Shown here: one piece after another, positions 1 to 6,901 of the stretch | Numbering within the stretch: the stretch's first letter is position 1 | How the letters are laid out: each line of letters starts with the position of its first letter | Origin: CBDVBZ01 sp965372355 | GTDB lineage: Bacteria; Krumholzibacteriota; Krumholzibacteriia; WVZY01 | NCBI GenBank assembly: GCA_965372355.1 | Contig: CBDVBZ010000045.1 | Location: 1-24,905, forward strand | Direction: 5' to 3' | DNA: 24,905 bases | Made by a program: the position numbers and the translations under genes | The notes under the pieces: model-generated | Database searches by the model: none | What the model was told of the DNA's origin: nothing | The model's input: the letters and a program-made list of their open reading frames with translations, nothing else

Positions 1-96
1 CCGGTGGGAGTGGCGCCCGATTCACCCACGAATGTGGGGCCCGGGATGGGCGTGAATTGGCGAGGTCCGACGGTCGTGACGGGCGGAGGTGTATAG
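1..96 (+). CDS. C-terminal end of an unidentified protein (cut by window edge)
   Basis: Frame 1 is open from the first base and ends in two consecutive in-frame stops, TAG then TAA, at 94-99. It encodes about 31 residues rich in Gly, Val and Pro (it reads ...GPTVVTGGGV at the end). The base composition is GC-rich up to the stops and becomes clearly AT-richer just after them, as expected at the end of a gene. The piece is too short to identify and shows no domain. It could also be chance, since a 93-base open frame is not rare in GC-rich DNA. Confidence 0.35.
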   Translation, partial: PVGVAPDSPTNVGPGMGVNWRGPTVVTGGGV

Positions 97-99
97 TAA

Positions 100-399
100 T
101 AATTACAGGTTGTGTCATGTTTGTTTTACGCGTGTAACGGCTTTGGTAAGTAGCATATATAAGACTGAGCTCTTCTGGATGTCAAGTAAAGCTGACACTT
201 TCGAGTTGCAATCTCGGGAATATGTGCTATTTAAAGAAAGAAGAGGGTAGTAACGTATTCAAAAAGAATGCATTAGGAACTCTGGCACGCAATGGGCAAC
301 TGTGGTACATCCCTTGCCCTACCGGGTGTGTAGACAGCGAAGCCAAGCGAGTAGTCGTGAAAGACAGTGACGTTCGAGAAGAGACCGGAGGTGATTGGA
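100..399. other. AT-rich intergenic leader upstream of the sigma-54 activator
   Basis: About 300 bases without a convincing protein gene. The segment is AT-richer than the rest of the window and probably holds the promoter(s) for the small peptide ORF and the activator. The best match I see is a sigma-54-like element at 283-297. An imperfect hairpin, GGGCAA with TTGCCC, lies near 294-322. I see no good sigma-70 -35/-10 pair. Confidence 0.4.
283..297 (+). promoter_or_regulatory. Candidate sigma-54 promoter (-24/-12 type)
   Basis: The sequence TGGCACGcaatGGGC has the full -24 block TGGCACG. Its GC dinucleotide sits at the exact -12 spacing of the TGGCACG-N4-TTGC consensus, but the TT before GC is replaced by GG. 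It lies about 100 bases upstream of the small peptide ORF and about 280 bases upstream of a sigma-54-dependent activator, so autoregulation would make sense. The -12 mismatch makes this tentative. Confidence 0.35.
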
Positions 400-480
400 A
401 TGAAGTATCTCATCGTTTCCCATGCGGCAATTCTCTTCGCCATCCTCACGCTCTTCGGAAAGAGCGTATGGTTTCAATAG
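400..480 (+). CDS. 26-residue hydrophobic peptide (leader or small membrane protein)
   Basis: ATG at 400 follows a perfect GGAGG at 387-391 with 8-base spacing, so translation is well supported by sequence. The peptide starts MKYLIVSHAAILFAILTLF and ends with a short polar-aromatic tail before TAG at 478-480. About 15 of its first 19 residues are hydrophobic, compatible with a single membrane helix of inside-to-outside type. It has no recognised family. Ten bases after the stop begins a strong hairpin (490-523), and then the activator gene. It may be a small membrane protein acting with the activator, or a leader peptide whose translation affects the hairpin. Function is unknown. Confidence 0.5.
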   Translation: MKYLIVSHAAILFAILTLFGKSVWFQ

Positions 481-489
481 AGGGTGAAG

Positions 490-523
490 CCCGAAGGGGC
501 CTGCAGCCGCAGGCTCCTTCGGG
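490..523 (+). repeat. 15-bp stem, 4-base loop hairpin between small ORF and activator
   Basis: Arms 490-504 and 509-523 pair over 15 positions with a single G-U, and enclose a 4-base loop (agcc). No U-run follows, so this is not a standard intrinsic terminator. It sits between the stop of the 26-residue ORF and the ribosome-binding site of the activator. It could stabilise the downstream mRNA, act as a Rho-independent pause, or be part of an attenuation device. Confidence 0.6.
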
Positions 524-574
524 AATGTCTCGGTTTGCGATCAACCCGTGCGCGTCAGCCTAGGAGGAAATCCG

Positions 575-2227
575 ATGGCAGAGAACAAAGACAAAGAGCA
601 ACCGGACGGCAAGGAGCCCCGCTCCCCCGATATTTTTGGCGAGTTGGATTCCCGCTTGAGCGACATGGTGGGAGCCGGTGGCGATGGGGTCGACACCCAG
701 GATCTGAAGCGGAGATACGCGATTATCGAAACGCTGCTTTCCGTCAGCACGTCGATCAATTCCACGCTGAATATGGAGCAGCTCCTGGAGAGAATCGTCG
801 ACGCCGTAGTCAATATCACAGGCTGCAAGAACGGTTATTTGATGCTGGCCGAGAAAAAGGGAGGGCTCTCTGTCGCACTTGCGCGTTCCAGTGGGGGTAA
901 GGCAATGGCCCACAAGGGTTTTGACGTGAGCCTCAGCGTGATAGAGAAGGCGGCGTCCACCGGCGAGCCGCAGCTCGTGAGCGATGCGCAGGAAGAGGAA
1001 GACCTCAAGGACAAGAGAAGCATTATCGATCTCAGAATCAGGACCGTCATTTCCATTCCCCTAATGTTCGAAGGCAAGCTCGTCGGTGTCATCTATGCGG
1101 ACAGCGACGCAATATCGGAGACGTTCAGCCGTTCGGACCTCCCAATTCTGAACGCTTTTGGCGCCCAGGCGGCCGTTGCGATCGAAAACGCGAGGAGCCG
1201 CGGTGAACTCGAGAAGATAAAGACCTCGCTCGAGAAGCAGAACGTGTCGCTCCGCCAGCAGTTGTCGGAGAAATACGAGTTTCCCGGGATCATCGGCCGC
1301 AGCCCCGCGATGCAAGCCGTCTTCGCGGTCGTCACCAAAGTGGCGCCGTTGTCGACAACGATCCTGATGCAGGGCGAGACCGGCACCGGCAAAGACGTCA
1401 TTGCGAAAGCAATCCACTACAACAGCAATCGCAAGGGCCGTGCGATGGTCTCGGTCAACTGCGGGGCTCTTCCAAAAGCGATCCTCGAAAGCGAGCTGTT
1501 TGGATACAAAAAAGCGTCGTTTACGGGTGCGGAGGAGGATCGCGGAGGACTCTTCGAGGCGGCCGACAAGAGCACGCTCTTTCTCGACGAGATCGGGGAC
1601 ATGCCGACCGACCTGCAGGTCAAGCTGCTCCGGGCTCTGCAGGACGGGGAGGTACGCCGGGTGGGAGACAATCGGCCGATCCGGGTCGATGTCCGAGTGA
1701 TCGCGGCGACCAACCGTGAACTTCAGAAGGCGGTCGAAGAGGGGCGATTCCGGCACGATTTGTATTATCGCCTGAATGTTGTTCCCATCTTCTTGCCACC
1801 GCTGCGAGAGAGGCAGGAGGATATCCTTCCGCTCGCCGATTTCTTTCTCGACAAGTTCTCGAAGGAGATGGACAGGCATAAGCCGGTTCTGACGAGATCG
1901 GCGAAAGAGATGCTTCTGACGCACGGCTGGACGGGCAACGTCCGCGAACTGGAGAACGCGATAGAAAGGGCGCTTGCCCTGAGCGAAGGCAAGGATACGA
2001 TCGATGTCGATCAGTTCGAACATCTGATCGACAGAAAGAGCCTGTCCGCCGCGCCGGACAAGGAAGCCCCGTTCAAGGCGATGCAGCAAATGTGGGAGAA
2101 ACAGTTTTTGCGGAAGATGCTCGTTCGCAACTCCTGGAATGTTTCCAGGACGGCGGTCGTGCTAAAGATCAGCCGGCAGCAGCTCCACAACAAGATCAAG
2201 AAACACAGCCTGGGTCCCGAGATCTGA
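575..2227 (+). CDS. Sigma-54-dependent transcriptional activator, GAF-AAA+-Fis type
   Basis: A 550-residue enhancer-binding protein that would hydrolyse ATP to remodel sigma-54 RNA polymerase. Order of parts: a charged N-terminus (1-40), a GAF sensor domain (about 48-206), a short coiled linker (207-232), the AAA+ domain with Walker A GETGTGKD (267-274) and Walker B TLFLDEIGD (334-342), the sigma-54 contact loop at 314-319, GNVRELE (454-460), and a C-terminal Fis-type helix-turn-helix (about 515-546). The contact loop reads ASFTGA rather than GAFTGA. I chose ATG 575 because AGGAGG (562-567) precedes it at normal spacing; an upstream GTG at 548 lacks one. The GAF domain suggests a small-molecule, redox or nucleotide signal rather than phosphorylation, since no receiver domain is present. 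Target genes are not evident in the window. Confidence 0.95.
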   Translation: MAENKDKEQPDGKEPRSPDIFGELDSRLSDMVGAGGDGVDTQDLKRRYAIIETLLSVSTSINSTLNMEQLLERIVDAVVNITGCKNGYLMLAEKKGGLSVALARSSGGKAMAHKGFDVSLSVIEKAASTGEPQLVSDAQEEEDLKDKRSIIDLRIRTVISIPLMFEGKLVGVIYADSDAISETFSRSDLPILNAFGAQAAVAIENARSRGELEKIKTSLEKQNVSLRQQLSEKYEFPGIIGRSPAMQAVFAVVTKVAPLSTTILMQGETGTGKDVIAKAIHYNSNRKGRAMVSVNCGALPKAILESELFGYKKASFTGAEEDRGGLFEAADKSTLFLDEIGDMPTDLQVKLLRALQDGEVRRVGDNRPIRVDVRVIAATNRELQKAVEEGRFRHDLYYRLNVVPIFLPPLRERQEDILPLADFFLDKFSKEMDRHKPVLTRSAKEMLLTHGWTGNVRELENAIERALALSEGKDTIDVDQFEHLIDRKSLSAAPDKEAPFKAMQQMWEKQFLRKMLVRNSWNVSRTAVVLKISRQQLHNKIKKHSLGPEI

Positions 2228-2290
2228 GCCTGGGCCCTCGTTTGTCCTCATTGTTGATTCCGACAAAATGATGGTGGCGTAGTGTCTGGT

Positions 2291-2869
2291 TCACGGATGC
2301 AGCATCGTGATGATCCAGTCGTTGCCACGGCGGGTGTAGAGGTAACGTTCGTGAAGACGGTGAGGTTTGCCCAGCCAGAACTCGATGCGGTCCGGCACCA
2401 GCCGGAACCCCGACCAGTTGGGTGGTCTCGGCACATCGCGATCTTCAAATCGCTTTGCCTCCGATCCGAATGCCTTGCGCAGCTCCTCTGGAGAACCGAG
2501 TTCGCTGCTTTGCCGGGAGGCCCACGCCCCGATCTGGCTCTCACGGTCGCGTGTCGCGAAATACGCATCCGCCTCGGCATCGCTCACCGGCTCGACCACG
2601 CCCTCGATCCGTATCTGCTCTTGTAGCTGGGGCCACCACAAACACAGGGTGACATTCGGATTGTTCGCGATCTCACGGCCCTTGCGGCTGTCGAGATTGG
2701 TATAGAAAACGAAACCCCTCTCGGTAACCTCTTTAACCAGGACCATCCTTGCCGACGGTCGCCCATCCTTGCCGACGGTCGCGAGTGCGGCGGCGTCGAA
2801 CAGCTCGGCTCCGGCCTCCCGGGCGCGCGCGAACGCTTCATGAAAACGTTTGATCGGGTTATTTTCCAT
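2291..2869 (-). CDS. pdxH: Pyridoxamine/pyridoxine 5'-phosphate oxidase
   Basis: A 192-residue flavoenzyme of the PNPOx family. It oxidises pyridoxine or pyridoxamine 5'-phosphate to pyridoxal 5'-phosphate with FMN and O2, in the cytoplasm. Family motifs are visible: the FMN-binding stretch ATVGKDGRPSARMVLVK, then FYTNLDSRKG, LCLWWPQLQEQIRIEG, SRQSSEL, and the C-terminal PNWSGFRLVPDRIEFW block. The protein ends in MLHP instead of the usual RLAP-like tail. ATG 2869 is preferred; a GTG at 2878 overlaps the trmB TAG by one base (TAGTG) and would add three residues. It is coupled to trmB upstream. The codons of the FMN motif contain a perfect 20-bp tandem repeat (2743-2782). Confidence 0.95.
   Translation of the reverse strand: MENNPIKRFHEAFARAREAGAELFDAAALATVGKDGRPSARMVLVKEVTERGFVFYTNLDSRKGREIANNPNVTLCLWWPQLQEQIRIEGVVEPVSDAEADAYFATRDRESQIGAWASRQSSELGSPEELRKAFGSEAKRFEDRDVPRPPNWSGFRLVPDRIEFWLGKPHRLHERYLYTRRGNDWIITMLHP
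2743..2782. repeat. Perfect 20-bp tandem duplication inside pdxH
   Basis: The 20-mer ccatccttgccgacggtcgc occurs twice head to tail at 2743-2762 and 2763-2782. As 20 is not a multiple of three, the two copies are read in different frames (giving ATVGKDG and then RPSARM). Together they spell the conserved FMN-binding motif of the family. Confidence 0.95.
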
Positions 2870-2877
2870 TTCTCTCA

Positions 2878-3504
2878 CTATTTCTGAAGCTCGATGTAGT
2901 GAAGGGTTCGCCCGCCTGACTCATACTTGAGCTCGTAGTTCGTCTTAACCCGTGCGTCAAAGAGCCTTTTGTTTGCCGTCTCGTCGACATGACGCCACTG
3001 TACGCCGCTCTGCACGATCGCGGTTCGCATCTGCACGTAATAATCGTGATAGTCCGTCGCCAGCTCGATGAGACCGCTGCCGGTGAGTCGGGAGTGAAGC
3101 AGACTGAGGAAGTCCCCGGTGATCAGACGGCGTTTGCGATGGCGGCGCTTGGGCCACGGGTCGGGGAAATACACGTGGAAGATCGAAACGCTTCCTCCCA
3201 GCATCCCGAAACGCACAAGTTCCTTTGCATCCGATTTGATAAAGCGGATGTTTGTCAACCCACGTTTGCCGCTTCGCTCGACGCCGTACTTCATCCATTT
3301 CCACACGACATCGATCCCCAGAAAGTTGATGGCGGGGTTCTCCATGGCACGCGCGATGAGAAACTTGCCTTTTCCACAACCAATCTCGACCTCGACGGGA
3401 TGATTGTTGTCGTAGATGTCGCACAGCGACGGAAATTCCCTCGGGTCCTCCCGGAGCAGGACATCGGGTGTGTCTGTATGTGGGCTGACTCTTTGCTGGT
3501 GCAT
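2878..3504 (-). CDS. trmB: tRNA (guanine-N7-)-methyltransferase
   Basis: A 208-residue SAM-dependent enzyme that makes m7G46 in the tRNA variable loop. Visible: the SAM-binding motif EIGCGKGKFL (40-49), the family signature FPDPWPKRRHRKRRL (113-127), LATDYHDYYVQM (148-159), and the C-terminal KTNYELKY that corresponds to the T-x-Y/F-E motif. ATG 3504 is chosen because homology to the family starts right after it and GAGAGG precedes it. The frame stays open upstream only because it runs through a repeat element (3521-3699), so longer starts are unlikely. Its stop overlaps the alternative pdxH GTG start, so the two genes are co-transcribed. The mRNA leader probably contains the repeat element. 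Confidence 0.95.
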   Translation of the reverse strand: MHQQRVSPHTDTPDVLLREDPREFPSLCDIYDNNHPVEVEIGCGKGKFLIARAMENPAINFLGIDVVWKWMKYGVERSGKRGLTNIRFIKSDAKELVRFGMLGGSVSIFHVYFPDPWPKRRHRKRRLITGDFLSLLHSRLTGSGLIELATDYHDYYVQMRTAIVQSGVQWRHVDETANKRLFDARVKTNYELKYESGGRTLHYIELQK

Positions 3505-3520
3505 GGTCCTCTCCCGGATG

Positions 3521-3699
3521 CCGGTTGAGCTGCGCCCCCTTTGCGGGTCCTGCCTGCCTGTCCTCTGAAAGAGGGTCCCCGGAGGGGGTCGCCGAACAGC
3601 CCACCCGTGCTCGCTAGCGCCCTTCCAGGACAGGCTGCGCGCGGAGCGGGGGCGCCACCCGCGAACGGCGTCTGCCTGTCCTGGAAGGGCTCCAACCGG
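3521..3699. repeat. 179-bp intergenic repeat element with terminal inverted repeats
   Basis: The left end CCGGTTGAGCTGCGCCCC (3521-3538) and the 22-base right end (3678-3699, ending GGGCTCCAACCGG) form imperfect terminal inverted repeats (CCGGTTG-AGC against GCT-CCAACCGG). Both ends, fused with nothing between them, recur as a 40-bp copy at 24812-24851 in opposite orientation. The interior holds a perfect 14-bp inverted repeat (CCCTTCCAGGACAG at 3620-3633 with CTGTCCTGGAAGGG at 3676-3689), and a degenerate third copy lies near 3556-3575. It is non-coding and sits in the probable trmB leader. It resembles a small non-autonomous (MITE- or REP-like) element; no family is recognised. Confidence 0.75.
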
Positions 3700-3719
3700 T
3701 CGATACAGCGCTGCCAACA

Positions 3720-3748
3720 ATTATTGCACAGCACAGTGGCTGACACAA
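3720..3748 (-). promoter_or_regulatory. Candidate sigma-70 promoter for trmB-pdxH
   Basis: On the minus strand TTGTGT (3743-3748) is separated by 17 bases from AATAAT (3720-3725). The -10 has one mismatch to TATAAT and the -35 has two or more to TTGACA. It lies about 220 bases upstream of trmB and just past the stop of the preceding gene. A transcript from here would carry the 3521-3699 element in its leader. Confidence 0.3.
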
Positions 3749-3770
3749 CAGCGCTACCCGATGAGAAGGC

Positions 3771-5825
3771 CTAGTCGGCCATGAGTGTGGTCAAGAACTT
3801 GTGCATCTGTGCGGGGTTCTGCACGGGGGTGTTCAGACCATGAAACCGACGGGGAACGATGACAAACGGCTCGGTTTGATCGCCACCGAGACCGCCGTGC
3901 GTGCCTCGCTGCTCTTCGAACGTCACGACGGCACCACCGGTCATCATGTTGCCGTTGATGATGAGATCACCCGAGTTGGGGTACTGGGACAGCCGGATGA
4001 GCGTCCGCACGATGAGATCCACCTCGTGGCCGTTGGCAAAGAGCGCGGCTGGATCGACGCCTTCCACCACACCGGCGCGCAGCCTTCGGACACCCTGTCT
4101 CGCCATCATCAAGTGTTCGCCCTCGTCATTGGTGGTTATGAGAAAGCCGATCCCCGGGTGGGATATCAGGTATTCCAGAAGAGTGGGATGCTTCTTGATC
4201 AGGTACTCGGTCGTAACACGGTCGGGTCTCTCTGTGAAATAGACATGAGCGAGGTTGCCGCTGGCGCACACGACGATGCCCTCGTGTTCCTCGTCCGGCT
4301 GGTCCTCCCCGATCTTGCTTTGGAGCCGTTCGAGTGTTCGCCGGCCGCTGCGTATGGAGCGTGTGCCATACGCCTCTTCTACCATGCGAAGCTCTCTCAA
4401 GAGCGTGTTGAAATAGCCGAGTTCGGCAGGATGTCCGCTGAACTCCGACAGCGGTACGTCGAGGTGCTCCTCGATCGCCTCACGGAGACTTTTGCCGTAG
4501 AGACTCCGAAACGACTCGCTCCGCGTCTGTCCGTGATCTGAGAGGACGACCATGTCGTAGTGCTTGCGGCTTTTCTTGGCGATCCTGCGGCTGATTTTCT
4601 TTATTTGCCGGTCGATCCCCGTCAGTGTGTTCAACGCGTCCCAGGAGTTCGGACCGCCATAGTGCGACACCATGTCGTATCCGAGATAGTTTGCATAGAT
4701 AACGGGGACGCCGCGGACGATGTCCTCCATCAGAAAGTAGGTCGTGCTCTCGCGAATGAACGTGTTCACAATCGCCCTGAAAAGCGAGAATTTGATACTT
4801 CTGGTCAGCCTGGGCTTCTTTCTCCTTATCAGATCCATGGTCGTCTCCACGCGATCGACGATGAAATCCCATATCATGAGAAGAAACGTGCGGGTGTACA
4901 GATAGGGGTGAAGCGAGAAAATCGCGAAATCCTCGAGCGACCCGCGGTGCTGTTTGAGGGCCTTCTCGCTAAAGGCGCTGACCGTGAGGATTCGCTTGGC
5001 CGCTCCGCCGTGGAGCAACGAGTTGATCACCGTGCCATTCTTTAGCAGAGGGGTTTCGGCCGATTCAAAGCGATCATCCAGAGCCTTCATATCCGACGCG
5101 TTCGATGATGTCACCAGCCGCTTGGCGGTCTTGTCGTACCAGCGAAATCCCGGTATGTCGGAGCTGTCTCCGTAGAACATCCCCGCCTGTACCGCCGATG
5201 TCTGTGAGGGGAGCCCCGAGAACCATTTGCGGATCACAAAGCGACGGCGCTTGAGCATCGCGCTCAGGTAGGGCATCTTGCCCCGCTGGATGGCGCGTTT
5301 TACCGAACGGTACGACAGGCCGTCGATCTGCAAAACGATCAGCCCGCGCCCGGTGTGCCCCGCTTCTTTGGGGGCGGTGAGGGCGCTGAACTTATTCATC
5401 ATAGTTGCATAGAACGAGTAGTCGTCGCCCAACTGGATGAGATTGCCCAGGAGGGTGTTGACCAGGGTCAGGACGAACACGCCAAGAAGGGCCCCGCCGA
5501 ATGTCTCGATGACGAACGAGTCGACAAGGATATCGGTGAGATAGAACAAACCCGCGTTGAGCACGAAGGTCGCAAGACCCAGCGTCACGAACGTAATTGG
5601 GAGGAGGAGGACGAGCAGGACCGGGCGGACGAGCGCGTTCAGAAGCCCGAGGACCAGCGCGACGATAAAGGGGTAGAGGTACCAGAACGGCGCATCGCGG
5701 ACAAAGTAGATGCCGGGCAGGACCAGCGCGGTGATCGTGATGGATGCCGTGTCCGCCAGCCAGACGAGCGTATACCGGAAGAAGAGCTTCCGAATCAGAC
5801 GAAAATTGACATTTAGTCGTTGCAT
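3771..5825 (-). CDS. Membrane-anchored phosphodiesterase/alkaline-phosphatase-superfamily protein with holin-like N-terminus
   Basis: A 684-residue two-part protein. Residues about 15-130 form four hydrophobic segments with the signature NALVRPVLLVLLLPITFVTL, characteristic of the four-helix 'phage holin superfamily IV' membrane domain. Residues about 158-684 form a type I phosphodiesterase/nucleotide pyrophosphatase domain with all expected metal and nucleophile residues: D168 (QIDG), T209 (PSQTSA), D384 and H388 (YDMVSHYGG), D430-H431 (SDHGQ) and H643 (GTHGG). It should therefore be catalytically competent, hydrolysing a phosphate mono- or diester. The substrate (lipid head group, nucleotide or cell-wall polymer) cannot be read from sequence. 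Start ATG 5825 has only a weak upstream purine run. It stands alone upstream of trmB. Confidence 0.88.
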   Translation of the reverse strand: MQRLNVNFRLIRKLFFRYTLVWLADTASITITALVLPGIYFVRDAPFWYLYPFIVALVLGLLNALVRPVLLVLLLPITFVTLGLATFVLNAGLFYLTDILVDSFVIETFGGALLGVFVLTLVNTLLGNLIQLGDDYSFYATMMNKFSALTAPKEAGHTGRGLIVLQIDGLSYRSVKRAIQRGKMPYLSAMLKRRRFVIRKWFSGLPSQTSAVQAGMFYGDSSDIPGFRWYDKTAKRLVTSSNASDMKALDDRFESAETPLLKNGTVINSLLHGGAAKRILTVSAFSEKALKQHRGSLEDFAIFSLHPYLYTRTFLLMIWDFIVDRVETTMDLIRRKKPRLTRSIKFSLFRAIVNTFIRESTTYFLMEDIVRGVPVIYANYLGYDMVSHYGGPNSWDALNTLTGIDRQIKKISRRIAKKSRKHYDMVVLSDHGQTRSESFRSLYGKSLREAIEEHLDVPLSEFSGHPAELGYFNTLLRELRMVEEAYGTRSIRSGRRTLERLQSKIGEDQPDEEHEGIVVCASGNLAHVYFTERPDRVTTEYLIKKHPTLLEYLISHPGIGFLITTNDEGEHLMMARQGVRRLRAGVVEGVDPAALFANGHEVDLIVRTLIRLSQYPNSGDLIINGNMMTGGAVVTFEEQRGTHGGLGGDQTEPFVIVPRRFHGLNTPVQNPAQMHKFLTTLMAD

Positions 5826-6041
5826 TCCCAGGCCCTTTTCGGCATCTTACCGGAAGTTATCTCTGACCCGGCCCCTGGCTCCGAACCTCGGATTGTAAGG
5901 ATATCCGATATTGCCCACCCGGGCCTGAAATTTGCTTTCCACACCAACATAGACTCGGCCAGCCTTCCATGATGTTTCTTCGAGCATCTCATAACGGAAG
6001 GACCAAGTCGAGGCGGCAGATCATAAGTATCAAGGGCAGAA
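5826..6041. other. Divergent intergenic region
   Basis: A 216-base spacer between two divergently transcribed genes. It must hold both promoters, but I see no convincing -35/-10 pair and no long inverted repeat. A short palindrome, GGATATCC, lies near 5898-5905. No small gene is supported. Confidence 0.4.
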
Positions 6042-6896
6042 ATGCATCAAAGCGAAGCAGCACCTAGAGATACAGCCCGAATGACGTTTGTCGGTCACGC
6101 CACCGCACTGGTCGAGATGTCCGGAACCCGGATCCTCACCGACCCCGTCTTTCGCCACAGATTTCGTATGTTGAAGCGTTGTTCTGCAATGCCGGCGGGT
6201 TCGATCGATCTCCACGGCCTCGACGCGGTCGTACTCTCGCATATGCATTTCGACCACATGGATTACCCGTCGCTCCGTATGATTCCCGAGGACACGCCGA
6301 TCATCGCGCCCTATGGGGCGTCACGATACCTCGAGCGGAAGATCAGACACGAGGTCATCGAAATGAAGGTGGGCGAAACGCTGAGTGTCGGAGGGATCGA
6401 GATCGACGCCACACCGGCCCAGCACGAGTCGGGGTTCTACTGGCCGATTTGGCATCCCAAGACGGTTTTGAGCTATGTGCTCCGTGGTTCCCGTACGGTT
6501 TTCTTCGTCGGAGACACGGCGCTTTTTGACATGCGGGAACTCGGTGATACGTACGACATCGATCTCGCCATGCTGCCCGTTTGGGGTTTTGGACCTTACT
6601 TACGCGGCGATCACATGACACCGGAAGAGGCGGCCGAGGCGCTGGCGATGCTCCAGCCCGAGGTAGCGGTGCCGATCCACTGGGGCACGCTCCATCCGAT
6701 AGGGCCCTGGTGGAAAGAAATGGAATTTCTCCACAGACCGCCGTACGCCTTTGCGCTCGAGGCAACACGGCACGCGCCGGACACCGATGTCCGGATTCTC
6801 GAGCCCGGTGATGTTACCGTCGTTGGTGAGCCAGTCTACGAGCCGACCTTCCCCGGTGTTGTTATCCCCGCCGAGATCCAGCCTGCGCTCGCGTAG
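6042..6896 (+). CDS. MBL-fold metal-dependent hydrolase (UlaG/NAPE-PLD-like)
   Basis: A 284-residue metallo-beta-lactamase-fold enzyme. The metal-binding motif H67-x-H69-x-D71-H72 (SHMHFDHMDY) is intact. The further ligands fit H128 (QHES), D158 (VGDTALFD) and H213 (PIHWGT), so a dinuclear metal site is likely. The opening TFVGHATALVEMSGTRILTDPVF and the PIHWGT motif place it with the UlaG lactonase/NAPE-hydrolysing-phospholipase-D-like branch rather than with beta-lactamases or RNases. The substrate is unknown. There is no signal peptide, so it is cytoplasmic. ATG 6042 is preceded by AAGGG. It converges on the metal-binding protein gene with only 5 bases between the stops. Confidence 0.88.
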   Translation: MHQSEAAPRDTARMTFVGHATALVEMSGTRILTDPVFRHRFRMLKRCSAMPAGSIDLHGLDAVVLSHMHFDHMDYPSLRMIPEDTPIIAPYGASRYLERKIRHEVIEMKVGETLSVGGIEIDATPAQHESGFYWPIWHPKTVLSYVLRGSRTVFFVGDTALFDMRELGDTYDIDLAMLPVWGFGPYLRGDHMTPEEAAEALAMLQPEVAVPIHWGTLHPIGPWWKEMEFLHRPPYAFALEATRHAPDTDVRILEPGDVTVVGEPVYEPTFPGVVIPAEIQPALA

Positions 6897-6901
6897 ATAC
6901 G

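Noticed and set aside
240..400. Possible c-di-GMP-I-like riboswitch (words such as GGGCAA and GCGAAGCC)
   Set aside because: The conserved GCAAACC and ACGCAAAGCC blocks and their spacing are missing; the resemblance is superficial.
222..563. 113-residue open frame in the leader of the activator
   Set aside because: No ribosome site, no recognisable fold, and it runs through the hairpin at 490-523. The 26-residue ORF at 400-480 in another frame has a far better start signal.
1061..2089. 342-residue open frame antisense to the sigma-54 activator
   Set aside because: It lies fully opposite a well-supported gene with intact motifs, has no ribosome site, and its translation shows no family features. 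It is a by-product of GC-rich codon use.
3505..3720. N-terminal extension of TrmB back to 3720
   Set aside because: The extension is the translated repeat element and has no similarity to TrmB; ATG 3504 has a ribosome site.
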